IMG/VR virus record: IMGVR_UViG_3300043750_000055
Span: 1 to 22,778 of that record
Length of the DNA: 22,778 nucleotides
Origin: a virus
Direction: 5' to 3' (one strand)
Both the position numbers and the translations under genes were made by a program. Below are positions 5,215 to 11,798 of the stretch, piece by piece; the first letter of the stretch is position 1, and each line of letters starts with the position of its first letter. Under the pieces are notes generated by a model, which saw only the letters and a list, made by a program, of their open reading frames with translations, had not been told where the DNA came from and did no database searches.

Positions 5215-7233
5215 ATGCAGACTACGCTTACGAAGCCCGGAAAAGCCGTTGTGCACCGGGTTGACATACTTCCCTCGCAACTCCCGACCGGTCTCACCAC
5301 GCCCGTCGCCTTCGACTTCGAGACGTCCTCCCTGTACCCCGATGAGGGCGGCATCTCCACCGCCTCCGTGGCCTGGTTCGAGGACAACATCGAAGACGCG
5401 GAGCACATCCGCACCGCCGCCTTCCCGTTCGCCCAGGGTGAGGAAGGCAAGCCCGGCTGGAGCGGGCAGGACGTCCTGTTCGGATCCGCCGAGGAGATCA
5501 ACCTCCCGCTGGAGGAGTGGCAGGCGCTCACCCGCTGGCTGGCATCCAACCGGCTCATCGCCCACAACGCCCAGTTCGACGTGATCATGGCCCGCTACGG
5601 GATCATGGACTACCGCTGGGGCCACGGCTACGGCATCGACCTGCTGAAGAACCTGTACTGGGACACCATGCTCGGCAACTACGTGCTGTGGCCTCGTCAG
5701 ATGCTGGGCCTGAAGGAGACCTTCGACCGGCTGTGGCCCGATGAGGGCGGCCGGGACTCCCAGACCCGCCTCAAGGCGCACCTGAAGAACCAGAAGAAGA
5801 AGCGGGGCAACAAGGGCGGCGTCCGCTACGACCTGGCCAACTGGGAAGTCATGGAGGAGTACGCGGACGACGACGCGTACAAGGCGCTGCGGCTGTACCT
5901 GGAGCAGAAGCGGGAGTTCGGCACCCCGTCCCACCCGCAGTACCAGCACTTCCGGACGACCCTGCTGGCCGTCCTGGACCTCCTGGTGAAGGAGGAGTCC
6001 CGGGGCATGCCCTACGCCGTGGAAGCCTCCCGTGAGTGCGCACAGCGGGTTGCCGAGGCCAAGCGGAAACTTGCCGCCCAGTTGCCGTTCGAGCCGACCG
6101 GAGACCACGCCAAGGAGTACTTCTACGGCGACCCCGACCAGATCAACCGGCGCGGCCACGCCTCCCTGGGACTCGTCCCCGCCTACCGCTCCGAGAAGAC
6201 CGGCGCCCCCTCCCTGAACTCCGAGGCACTGCGGGAGCTGACGGAGCAGGAGGTGCCGTACGCCCGGGAGTGGCAGATCTACACGCTGCTGGACCGCGCG
6301 CAGTCGATGTACTACACCGGGTGGGCCGACAAGTGCGGCAAGGACAACCGGATCCGCGCCCGGGTCCGCCAGCTGGGCACCGTCTCCACCCGCTTCTCCA
6401 TCGAGCGGGCCAACCTCCAGGCCATTCCGCATGGCCACAAGCTGGAGGGTCTGGCATTCGTCGGCCTGGACACTCTGCCGACTCCGCGAGCCTTGATCCG
6501 CAAGCAGGTCGAGGACACCATGCCCGGCTGGGTGATCATGGAGTACGACCTGTCCCAGGCGGAACTGCGGCTCGGCGCGCTGCTGGCCAACTGCAAGAAG
6601 ATGCTGGAGGCCTACTGGAACGACGTGGACCTCCACACCTTCACTGCTGAGCAGCTGGGAGCCCCCCGCCAGGTCGGCAAGGTGGCGAACCTGTCCCTGG
6701 AGTACGGCGCCGGGTGGAACACGCTCGGGAACATGATGATCAAGATGACCAATGGCAAGGTCAAGATGGCCCCGCAGGAGCTGCGGGCGGTCCACGCGGG
6801 CTTCCACCGGGCCTACCCGGAGCTGAACAAGGCCCTGGAGTACTGGGAGGGCTTCGCCAAGCGCAACCAGTACGTCCCGCTGGTGGGTGGCCAGAACCGG
6901 CACATCCGCTTCGGCGAGGACACCCGGCTGGCCTGGAATCAGCGGGTACAGGGATCACTGGGCCAGTACATGCTCCACTGGCTGCTGGAGATCGAAGGGC
7001 TGACTCACCGGCTGGGCATCCACAAGCGGGCGGAGAAGGAGGGCATCGGCGGGGCCGGACTGCTGATGGAGGTCCACGACTCGGCGATCAACCTGATCCC
7101 GAGGGACCTGGAGGAAGAGTTCTCGTACCTGGTGAAGAAACAGGGCGTGGACTTGTGGCGCGACTTCTTCGGTTACATCAACGGAGGCGTGCCGATGAAG
7201 GTCGACGGCAAGGCGTTCGCGGAGGGTGAGTGA
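5215..7233 (+). CDS. family A DNA polymerase (PolA-like) with 3'-5' exonuclease
   Basis: This 672-aa replicative polymerase has an exonuclease domain: ExoI FDFETSS (D34, E36), ExoII HNAQFD (117-122, D122) and ExoIII YADDD (216-220). The polymerase domain has motif A YDLSQAELR (catalytic D445), motif B R485-x3-K489-x2-N492-L493-x3-Y497-G498, and motif C VHDS (620-623, D622). No 5'-3' exonuclease domain is present, as is usual in phage enzymes. Two differences from E. coli Pol I stand out: Leu where Phe762 sits in the O-helix, and Ser where Glu883 follows HD in motif C. GGGAG (5206-5210) precedes ATG 5215 at short spacing. The stop overlaps the HNH gene by 4 bp. Confidence 0.93.
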   Translation: MQTTLTKPGKAVVHRVDILPSQLPTGLTTPVAFDFETSSLYPDEGGISTASVAWFEDNIEDAEHIRTAAFPFAQGEEGKPGWSGQDVLFGSAEEINLPLEEWQALTRWLASNRLIAHNAQFDVIMARYGIMDYRWGHGYGIDLLKNLYWDTMLGNYVLWPRQMLGLKETFDRLWPDEGGRDSQTRLKAHLKNQKKKRGNKGGVRYDLANWEVMEEYADDDAYKALRLYLEQKREFGTPSHPQYQHFRTTLLAVLDLLVKEESRGMPYAVEASRECAQRVAEAKRKLAAQLPFEPTGDHAKEYFYGDPDQINRRGHASLGLVPAYRSEKTGAPSLNSEALRELTEQEVPYAREWQIYTLLDRAQSMYYTGWADKCGKDNRIRARVRQLGTVSTRFSIERANLQAIPHGHKLEGLAFVGLDTLPTPRALIRKQVEDTMPGWVIMEYDLSQAELRLGALLANCKKMLEAYWNDVDLHTFTAEQLGAPRQVGKVANLSLEYGAGWNTLGNMMIKMTNGKVKMAPQELRAVHAGFHRAYPELNKALEYWEGFAKRNQYVPLVGGQNRHIRFGEDTRLAWNQRVQGSLGQYMLHWLLEIEGLTHRLGIHKRAEKEGIGGAGLLMEVHDSAINLIPRDLEEEFSYLVKKQGVDLWRDFFGYINGGVPMKVDGKAFAEGE

Positions 7234-7703
7234 ACTACATACGGGGGACCCTCTGGGAGCGGTTCTGGCCCAAGGTCGATGCGGCTGGTCCGTGCTGGGA
7301 GTGGACGGCAAACACCACTGACGACGGTTATGGCCGTATCTGGTCCGGGCCCGAGGAAGACCGGCTACTCCTGGCCCACCGGGTAGCGTGGACGTTGCTC
7401 GTGGGGGAGATTCCGGAGGGTCTGGAGCTGGATCACCTCTGCCGGAATCACGCGTGCGTCAACCCGGATCATCTTGAGCCGGTGTCCGGCCTCGTGAACC
7501 AGAACCGAGGGTTCAAGCCCAAGAAGACGCACTGCCCCAAGGGGCACGCGTACACCCCGGAGAACACGTCTATCCGGAAGCGGGGGAACGGGATCTCCCG
7601 GGGTTGCCGGACGTGCGCCAGGGCCTCTGCTAAGCGGTCCAACGACAAGAAGGCTAGGGAAGTTCGCATGGCGAAGGAGCAGAAGGTGTTGGTGGGAGCA
7701 TGA
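7230..7703 (+). CDS. HNH homing-type endonuclease
   Basis: The 157-aa protein shows the free-standing HNH pattern: CWEWTANTTDDGYGRIW (22-38), a helix L-A-H-R-V-A-W-T-L, then the nuclease core LELDHLCRNHACVNPDHLE (66-83) with H69, N78 and H81, and zinc ligands C71/C76 plus the C-terminal set C102-H106 (CPKGH) and C126-C129 (CRTC). Such genes are mobile and often lie beside or inside replication genes. Here it follows the polymerase gene intact, with GTG 7230 overlapping the polymerase stop, so it looks free-standing rather than intron-borne. It may also aid packaging or compete with related phages. Confidence 0.9.
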   Translation: MNYIRGTLWERFWPKVDAAGPCWEWTANTTDDGYGRIWSGPEEDRLLLAHRVAWTLLVGEIPEGLELDHLCRNHACVNPDHLEPVSGLVNQNRGFKPKKTHCPKGHAYTPENTSIRKRGNGISRGCRTCARASAKRSNDKKAREVRMAKEQKVLVGA

Positions 7704-8269
7704 CCCCGAAGTTAGGTAGCGACGACTTACCGCAGCGGGGGAGGCCTACCCGGGAGCAGCAGGTGGCCCGGACCAAGGCGATGCAGCTGAGACGCCGCAT
7801 CCTGGACGAGAACTCCTTCGGCGGCGGGTTCGATGTGCCGGAAGACATCACGCCCACAGAGGCCGCTGTGGAGGCCTTCAGGCGCTCCCTGGGCATGGTC
7901 CGCTGGATCGAATCCCAGATGGCCCAGTGGACGCCGAACCTGCTTCCGCTGACCGACCAGAACTACGACGACAAGGGCGCCTTGCAGGTCATGCCGTCGC
8001 ACGAGGCGGCATGGTTGGACCTGTGGATGCAGGAGCGCAAGGAGCTGCGGGAGGCCATCAAGCTGTGCCACGCGATCGGCGTGGAGGAGCGGCAGCTCGC
8101 CTTGCAGGAGCAGCAGGCCGACGCCATGTTCCTGATCTTGGAGCGGGTGATCGAGTCGCTGGGACTCTCCGACGATCAGCGGCAGCTCATTCCGCAGCTG
8201 ATGCCGGAGATCATCCGCACGGTGGCCACGGCGGGCTCCGGGGGAGTCGTCCACACCCCGCAGCTGTAG
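7700..8269 (+). CDS. conserved phage protein, possibly terminase-small-subunit-like
   Basis: ATG 7700 overlaps the HNH stop. The 189-aa product starts with a basic R-G-R-P-T-R-E-Q-Q segment. Its second half is helical: W-x-x-E-R-K-E-L-R-E-A-I-K-L-C-H-A-I-G-V-E-E-R, then L-Q-E-Q-Q-A-D-A-M-F-L-I-L-E-R-V, then L-G-L-S-D-D-Q. That A-G-V-x-E-R / Q-A-D / L-G-L-x-x-D-Q order occurs in a family widespread in actinophages and actinobacterial prophages and sometimes annotated as a small terminase; I recall this only loosely and no large terminase is in view. A strong terminator follows directly. Confidence 0.55.
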   Translation: MTPKLGSDDLPQRGRPTREQQVARTKAMQLRRRILDENSFGGGFDVPEDITPTEAAVEAFRRSLGMVRWIESQMAQWTPNLLPLTDQNYDDKGALQVMPSHEAAWLDLWMQERKELREAIKLCHAIGVEERQLALQEQQADAMFLILERVIESLGLSDDQRQLIPQLMPEIIRTVATAGSGGVVHTPQL

Positions 8270-8273
8270 ACAC

Positions 8274-8320
8274 GCGAAAGCCCCTGCCAGTTCGGACCTG
8301 GCAGGGGCTTTCGCTGTTCC
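8274..8320 (+). terminator. strong intrinsic terminator closing the polymerase transcript
   Basis: GCGAAAGCCCCTGCCAG (8274-8290) pairs perfectly with 8298-8314: a 17-bp stem with a 7-nt loop, followed by TGTT. The A/T-rich stem ends would allow termination in both directions. Confidence 0.9.
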
Positions 8321-8802
8321 CGGGGGCCTCTCTACCCCGCTGCGGCGTTGATCCCCCGATGGGGCGCGGCATATATGCGGGAGGGTCCAGTCACCTGGTC
8401 CCGGCTGATCCCGGCGAACGATGCGATGGAGCGACGTCCGATAACGGATCTACGTCGCCTGCCCGGACTGAGCCCCTATGTGGGATACCGTCGTCGCTTT
8501 TCCGGGCGGAGGAACCTAGGACTTCCATCGCGGGCGGTGCCAACTCTAGCCGGAGCTAGCTTCAACCGGGCACCGCCAACTTCCCGAACCCGACAGCTCA
8601 TCGAGGTGGTGGGAAGAAGTTTGTGGGCCCGCCCGGCTGTTAACCGACTGTGCTCGGGTGCCGAGGTTTCCCAGGGCAGACGGGCGGGCCTATGCCAGCG
8701 CGGCTAGCCCGGGGGCTATGGGCCCTCGCACGCTGGATTTGTTGCAGGGCTCCCCGGCAACCTCAGGCCGGTCCTGCCCTTGCGACGCCTACTGTACATG
8801 CG
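8321..8802 (+). ncRNA. non-coding region with many nested inverted repeats; candidate structured RNA
   Basis: No frame here has a ribosome binding site or a recognisable protein. The region instead holds successive perfect stems: CCAG/CTGG extended by GGG/CCC (8383-8402); GCGACG-TCCG/CGGA-CGTCGC with an ATAA loop (8431-8458); GCCCGGA/TCCGGGC (8461-8467, 8501-8507) enclosing CCC/GGG; GGAA/TTCC (8511-8526); GGCGGTGCC/GGCACCGCC (8533-8541, 8569-8577) enclosing CTAGC/GCTAG; GGCCCGCCCG/CGGGCGGGCC (8626-8635, 8681-8690); TAGCC/GGCTA (8705-8718); and GCAGG/CCTGC enclosing CCGGC/GCCGG (8744-8777). Several are nested, as in a folded RNA. I do not recognise a known RNA class, and no tRNA T-arm is present. 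A replication or packaging site is the main alternative. Ends and strand are guesses. Confidence 0.4.
8348..8377 (+). promoter_or_regulatory. possible promoter of the structured non-coding block
   Basis: TTGATC (8348-8353) is followed after 18 nt by TATATG (8372-8377), which lies in the palindrome GCATATATGC (8369-8378). It is AT-rich in a GC-rich setting and is the only promoter-like sequence I see between the terminator at 8274 and the structured region. Confidence 0.35.
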
Positions 8803-8836
8803 TTGCAAGTGAGAGTCTAACTGCTAGGGTAGAAAC
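8803..8836 (+). promoter_or_regulatory. repeat-family promoter, leaderless type
   Basis: TTGCAA (8803-8808), 16-nt spacer, extended -10 TGC-TAGGGT (8825-8830), then AGAAAC and the ATG at 8837. The predicted transcription start falls on the start codon. Confidence 0.8.
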
Positions 8837-9040
8837 ATGCAGAAGCGCCCGATCATCCGGATTCAGCGGTGGACCCGGCCGTGGACCATCTACGGCCCGT
8901 TCACCATCTTCCGTGCCTCCAAGAGCGGCGGCCCGCTGCTCAAGGAGAACGTCCGCAGGTTCCACGACATCAACGGCTTCATGATCCAGACCCGTCGCTA
9001 CCGGATCCAGGTGGAGTTCCGTCGCCGGGGAGGGAAGTGA
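8837..9040 (+). CDS. small basic protein (67 aa), probably leaderless
   Basis: ATG 8837 lies 12 nt after the first base of TAGGGT and has no SD, so translation would start on a leaderless mRNA, a common mode in actinobacteria. The 67-aa product is basic, with alternating aromatic and hydrophobic residues (WTIYGPFTIFRASKSGG) and an arginine-rich end (YRIQVEFRRRGGK), suggesting a small beta-rich fold that may bind nucleic acid. No family is recognised. Its TGA stop directly abuts the next promoter. Confidence 0.65.
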   Translation: MQKRPIIRIQRWTRPWTIYGPFTIFRASKSGGPLLKENVRRFHDINGFMIQTRRYRIQVEFRRRGGK

Positions 9041-9083
9041 TAGGGTAGATATCACACGGACACCACGACCCGAGGAGACCCGC
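9037..9083 (+). promoter_or_regulatory. repeat-family promoter with leader
   Basis: TGA-TAGGGT (-10 at 9041-9046) followed by AGATATCACACGGACACC and CGAGGAGACC, an SD just before ATG 9084. The first TGA is also the stop codon of the upstream gene. No clear -35 is seen. Confidence 0.75.
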
Positions 9084-9380
9084 ATGACCTGGCCGCCCAA
9101 GCCCCGCAGCGTTGAAGAGATCGAAGCCGACTACGCCCAGAAGCGGGCGGACGGTCACCGGTTCAGCATCCCGGACCGCTACACCGTCGAATGCACCCGG
9201 AACCTGCTGGGCTGCAAGACGTACCACCTGTACGACCACGTAGAAGGCCACTTCCTGCCCAAGCTGACCAGCAGAGACCCGTACAAGCCGGAGGAAGCCC
9301 GGCGCGGGCTGGCACTGCTGTGGATGTACGAGCGGCACGACTACCTGGACCAGCTGCATCGCCGGAACTGCGACCTCTAG
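9084..9380 (+). CDS. small protein (98 aa), first of two tandem paralogs
   Basis: The N-terminal half reads P-x-x-R-S-V-E-E-I-E-A-D-Y-A and continues with RYTVEC, YHLYDHVEGHFL and a C-terminal helix with W-x-x-E-R. The gene at 9390 repeats the same order of motifs, so the two are tandem duplicates. The YDHV-x-G-x-F-L core looks like a beta hairpin. No known family is recognised. The good SD CGAGGAG follows the promoter leader. The stop TAG (9378-9380) overlaps the SD of its paralog (TAGGAG), which would couple translation. Confidence 0.75.
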   Translation: MTWPPKPRSVEEIEADYAQKRADGHRFSIPDRYTVECTRNLLGCKTYHLYDHVEGHFLPKLTSRDPYKPEEARRGLALLWMYERHDYLDQLHRRNCDL

Positions 9381-9389
9381 GAGACCCGA

Positions 9390-9674
9390 ATGACCCAGCT
9401 GCCCCCGCTCCGCAGCATCGAAGAGATCGAAGCCCGCTACGCGTACGCCCGGGAAAAGGGTGACCGGTACGCCGTCCACACCCGGTACACCCTGGAGTGC
9501 GTCCTGAACCGGGAGAACCAGCGGGTCTACCGCATCTACGACCACGTACACGGCCGCTTCCTGGGCAACTTGTTCCGGTACTCCCCGGAGACTCTGGAGC
9601 AGCGCAAGGACGCCATGAACCTGGTCTGGCACCGGGAGCGGAACATCCAGTACCACCGGCCTCGCAGGCGGTAG
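9390..9674 (+). CDS. small protein (94 aa), second tandem paralog
   Basis: It shares with the upstream gene the patterns RSIEEIEARYA, RYTLEC, YRIYDHVHGRFL and a W-H-R-E-R helix near the end; similarity extends to the DNA in the first 40 codons, so the duplication is not very old. The C-terminus diverges and is more basic (RPRRR). SD TAGGAGAC is 8 nt before ATG 9390. Function unknown; both copies are probably made from the promoter at 9041. Confidence 0.75.
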   Translation: MTQLPPLRSIEEIEARYAYAREKGDRYAVHTRYTLECVLNRENQRVYRIYDHVHGRFLGNLFRYSPETLEQRKDAMNLVWHRERNIQYHRPRRR

Positions 9675-9685
9675 CGCGGGGGGAG

Positions 9686-9753
9686 TTGACAGCTCCCCCT
9701 CATATGCTAGGGTAGATATAACGCAGTCGGACACCAGCCCCTAGGAGACCGCC
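9686..9753 (+). promoter_or_regulatory. repeat-family promoter with consensus -35 and leader
   Basis: TTGACA (9686-9691), 16-nt spacer, TGC-TAGGGT (-10 at 9708-9713), AGATATAACG, then GGACACC and the SD CTAGGAGACC before GTG 9754. It is the best-formed member of the family. Confidence 0.9.
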
Positions 9754-10059
9754 GTGAAGCACCGCAAGCCGCACACCAGCCTCTTCGAAACCGAAGACCA
9801 GACCTGCCCCCGAGTCAGCAACACCTCGTGGGCCTACGGGACGGCGAACGACCTGTTCGTGGGCGAGGAGCACGAGCGGTTCACTCCCTACGAGTGGCAC
9901 GAGCACAAGTACTGGGAGCAGGAGATCGCCATGGAGCAGGACATCGCGAGGCGGTACGGCGACTGCGGCGCACCCATCACCGGCACTATCACGGCCTGGG
10001 AGACCTACGAGGAAGAGGCTCGCATCGCGTGGGGCCTCCCGGCCGCCTGGGGGTTCTGA
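9754..10059 (+). CDS. small acidic phage protein (101 aa), unknown function
   Basis: GTG 9754 is preceded by AGGAGACC in the promoter leader. The 101-aa product is rich in Trp, Tyr, His and Glu (RFTPYEWHEHKYWEQEIAM) and ends G-L-P-A-A-W-G-F. It looks like a soluble, mostly helical protein. No family is recognised. Its stop overlaps the following ATG by one base (TGATG), so the next two genes are co-translated. Confidence 0.65.
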   Translation: MKHRKPHTSLFETEDQTCPRVSNTSWAYGTANDLFVGEEHERFTPYEWHEHKYWEQEIAMEQDIARRYGDCGAPITGTITAWETYEEEARIAWGLPAAWGF

Positions 10060-10262
10060 TGAGCAGGCATTCCAGCGAAGTTGAGGTCCGCGTGCGGCAG
10101 GCCAAGAAGGACCTGCTGCGCGCCGGGGCCACCTGGGAACAGATCTTCGCGCTTGAACTGGCCATCTTGAAGCAGGTCCAGAGTCACGCCGGTATCGGCG
10201 GCAACGCATCCACCTACGTCAACGCCCGTGTAACCAGCCTGGAAGGCGAGTGGCCATCATGA
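10059..10262 (+). CDS. small helical protein (67 aa), unknown function
   Basis: ATG 10059 overlaps the upstream stop. The core A-K-K-D-L-L-R-A-G-A-T-W-E-Q-I-F-A-L-E-L-A-I-L-K-Q-V looks like a helical hairpin or degenerate HTH. A similar arrangement (L-A-Q-T-G-M-T-A-D-E-I-W-A-A-E-L-P-I-R-R-Q) is seen in the product at 16073-16264, so the two may be distant paralogs. The last codons overlap the next gene by 4 bp. Confidence 0.6.
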   Translation: MSRHSSEVEVRVRQAKKDLLRAGATWEQIFALELAILKQVQSHAGIGGNASTYVNARVTSLEGEWPS

Positions 10263-10603
10263 CTGAGCCCACCATCCCGATCCTGACCCCCGACCCGCGT
10301 GAGCCCAAGCTGGCAGCGTGGGCCCGTGCCCGGATAGACGCCCTGCGCGGCAAGGTGCGGGACATGCAGGCGATCGTGGACGCCGTCCGGGGAGAGCACC
10401 CGGGCAGCAACGTCCGGATCTTCGAGAAGACCGGCCTGGGCAAGACCAACCTGCCCAAGGGGTCCATGATCGAGTTCGACTCCAACTGGGGCACGGTCAA
10501 GGTCTTCCACGACCTCAAGGGCCGCATCTGCGTCCAGGGGGACAACACCTTGCTGGTCCGGCTGGAGTCCGGGAACACACTCACGGTCGAGCTGGAGAAC
10601 TGA
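10259..10603 (+). CDS. small phage protein (114 aa), unknown function
   Basis: I chose ATG 10259 for the ATGA overlap; an in-frame GTG at 10250 is also possible, as GGAAGG lies just upstream. The N-terminal third is a proline-rich linker and helix (AAWARARIDALRGKVRDMQAIV); the C-terminal two thirds look beta-rich (SMIEFDSNWGTVKVFHDLKG, TLLVRLESGNTLTVELEN), compatible with a small barrel. No family is recognised. A terminator follows at 10616. Confidence 0.65.
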   Translation: MTEPTIPILTPDPREPKLAAWARARIDALRGKVRDMQAIVDAVRGEHPGSNVRIFEKTGLGKTNLPKGSMIEFDSNWGTVKVFHDLKGRICVQGDNTLLVRLESGNTLTVELEN

Positions 10604-10615
10604 CTGACCGTCCCT

Positions 10616-10652
10616 CGAAGCCCCCGGCAATTCCCTGCCGGGGGCTTCGCTA
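10616..10652 (+). terminator. intrinsic terminator
   Basis: CGAAGCCCCCGGCA (10616-10629) pairs perfectly with 10636-10649 (14 bp, 6-nt loop). It ends only 8 nt before the next -10 hexamer. Confidence 0.85.
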
Positions 10653-10654
10653 TC

Positions 10655-10669
10655 TGATAGGGTAGATAC
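10655..10669 (+). promoter_or_regulatory. repeat-family promoter, leaderless type
   Basis: TGA-TAGGGT (-10 at 10658-10663), AGATAC, then ATG 10670, the same 12-nt geometry as at 8825 and 14658. The -35 region would fall in the terminator stem and does not match consensus. Confidence 0.75.
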
Positions 10670-10909
10670 ATGGAGAGAGCCGTTTACCTCGTTCCCGTCT
10701 ACGGCAGCACCGGACACCGGTTCGTCGGACGCCCGGTCGGCCCCTACCTCGAAGACGACGTCTTCGGAATCAACGGCAGCGCCCGGACGCTGCGGGCCCT
10801 GTACCCGCAGATCACGGACTTGTACCGGGTCGTCGCCCGCAGCATCGACGGCGCCAAGGGGTTGGCCGCCCGGCAACTGGAGCGGGAGACCAAGAAGGCC
10901 GAGCGCTGA
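10670..10909 (+). CDS. small protein (79 aa), probably leaderless
   Basis: ATG 10670 directly follows the promoter with no room for an SD. The product starts with a beta-rich segment (ERAVYLVPVYGSTGHRFVGRPVGPYL) and ends in a charged helix (AARQLERETKKAER). No family is recognised. It is the only gene between a terminator and the next promoter, so it is expressed singly. Confidence 0.65.
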   Translation: MERAVYLVPVYGSTGHRFVGRPVGPYLEDDVFGINGSARTLRALYPQITDLYRVVARSIDGAKGLAARQLERETKKAER

Positions 10910-10912
10910 GGG

Positions 10913-10983
10913 TTGCGCTACCCCCTAGCACCTGTTAGGGTAGATATATCGAAGCACGGAACACCGAACCGAGGAGATCCGAG
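10913..10983 (+). promoter_or_regulatory. repeat-family promoter with leader
   Basis: TTGCGC (10913-10918), 17-nt spacer, TGT-TAGGGT (-10 at 10936-10941), AGATATATCG, then GGAACACCGAACC and the SD GAGGAGATCC before ATG 10984. Confidence 0.85.
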
Positions 10984-11235
10984 ATGAACCGCACCGTCAA
11001 GACCGTCGCCCTCGCCGCCCTCGTTGCCGCGACCGCCGTCAGCCTCACCGCCTGCGACCCGAGCGGCTCCGAGCCCACCGGCACGGTCGTGGCACGCACC
11101 GGAGGCGCCCCGATGAAGGCCAAGGGCGCCACGCTCATCGTGCACACCAAGGACGGCAAGACGGCCACCGTGGTCCTCCCGGCCGGGATCTACGAGAGCT
11201 GCTACATCGGGGAGCCGTACCCGAAGTGCAAGTAA
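10984..11235 (+). CDS. phage-encoded small lipoprotein (83 aa)
   Basis: The N-terminus is a lipoprotein signal peptide: basic MNRTVK, hydrophobic TVALAALVAATAVS, and lipobox LTAC with the lipidated Cys at 24. The mature part is about 60 residues, beta-rich (GATLIVHTKDGKTATVVLP), with two further cysteines near the end (ESCYIG and PKCK) that could form a disulfide outside the cell. A membrane-anchored exported protein in an early phage region suggests superinfection exclusion or envelope modification, which is inference. It has its own promoter and terminator, the layout of a moron. Confidence 0.8.
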   Translation: MNRTVKTVALAALVAATAVSLTACDPSGSEPTGTVVARTGGAPMKAKGATLIVHTKDGKTATVVLPAGIYESCYIGEPYPKCK

Positions 11236-11248
11236 CCGCCTAGCGGCC

Positions 11249-11287
11249 CAAAGCCCCGCCTGCTTCCGAGCAGGCGGGGCTTTGTCG
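11249..11287 (+). terminator. intrinsic terminator, overlapping the next -35
   Basis: CAAAGCCCCGCCTGC (11249-11263) pairs perfectly with 11270-11284 (15 bp, 6-nt loop). Its TTTG tail also forms part of the next promoter's -35. Confidence 0.9.
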
Positions 11288-11339
11288 TGAAATGGCCCCC
11301 ACCGTTAGGATAGATACCGATCATGACGGGAGGGTCTAC
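11282..11339 (+). promoter_or_regulatory. repeat-family promoter, TAGGAT variant
   Basis: TTGTCG (11282-11287), 18-nt spacer, TAGGAT (11306-11311), AGATACCGAT, then SD GGGAGGG before ATG 11340. The promoter placement argues against an upstream start at 11292. Confidence 0.75.
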
Positions 11340-11798
11340 ATGTGCCGCCACCTGCGGTTTCTTGAACTGGCAGCCCGTAATGCAGCGCTCTCAAACTGTC
11401 CGTTCAAACACGGTGCCCTCATAGTCCGGGGCGGAGCCATCCTCTCCAGCGCCCCGAACAAGCACCGCAACCCCCCGACGATCGACTACCAGGGATCCTC
11501 GGTGCACGCCGAGGTGGCCGCCCTGCGCCGCACACACGCCGCTGGAGCCACCCTCTACGTGGTCCGGCTGTCCCCGTCCGGGCTGGCCCTCTCCCGGCCC
11601 TGCCACCGCTGCTGGACGGCTATTGAGCGGTCTGGCGTGAAGGCTGTCGTCTACTCCACCGGCTCCGGTTATGCGGTGGAGCGGGTGACCCCTGGAGGCG
11701 CCATGAGCCTCGTGGAGACTCCCGCTGGACCCGGTCTGCCCTGGGCTGCGGAGAGGCCGTCAGAAGCCGTCCAGTGGCCGTCTGGAGGTGGCTACTAG
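11340..11798 (+). CDS. zinc-dependent cytidine/dCMP deaminase-like protein
   Basis: The 152-aa protein carries the deaminase signature: H56-A-E58 in SSVHAEVAAL and PCHRC (87-91, C88 and C91) as the other zinc ligands, with the preceding GALIVRGGAILSSAPNKH strand-loop seen in CMP/dCMP-type deaminases. Dcd-type activity would turn dCMP into dUMP, the ThyX substrate, but a free cytidine or other base substrate is equally possible. The C-terminal 40 residues are Gly/Pro/Ser-rich and not part of the fold. ATG 11340 is selected because GGGAGGG lies 7 nt before it and the promoter lies inside any longer frame. The stop overlaps the next GTG by one base. Confidence 0.8.
   Translation: MCRHLRFLELAARNAALSNCPFKHGALIVRGGAILSSAPNKHRNPPTIDYQGSSVHAEVAALRRTHAAGATLYVVRLSPSGLALSRPCHRCWTAIERSGVKAVVYSTGSGYAVERVTPGGAMSLVETPAGPGLPWAAERPSEAVQWPSGGGY

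Noticed and set aside
5173-6903. 576-codon minus-strand open frame opposite DNA polymerase
   Set aside because: It is a G+C-driven shadow: the plus strand holds all polymerase and exonuclease motifs, and the minus frame has no SD or recognisable domain. The same applies to the long minus frames at 2844-4082, 14657-15748 and 21265-22299.
8348-8707. 119-codon plus frame in the structured region
   Set aside because: TTG start without SD, Arg/Pro-rich composition expected from random G+C-rich DNA, and it runs through strong stem-loops. Not accepted as a gene.
8321-8802. tRNA cluster
   Set aside because: No GGTTCRANNC T-arm, no CCA end and no 7-bp acceptor with correct spacing; the stems do not match cloverleafs.
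7230-8802. Group I intron or HNH-associated (HEARO-like) element joining the HNH gene to the structured region
   Set aside because: The polymerase gene is uninterrupted, a complete gene (7700-8269) and a strong terminator separate the HNH gene from the structured region, and no conserved intron core was recognised.
11292-11339. Upstream ATG extension of the deaminase
   Set aside because: The promoter -10 (11306-11311) lies inside this extension, while GGGAGGG sits just before ATG 11340.
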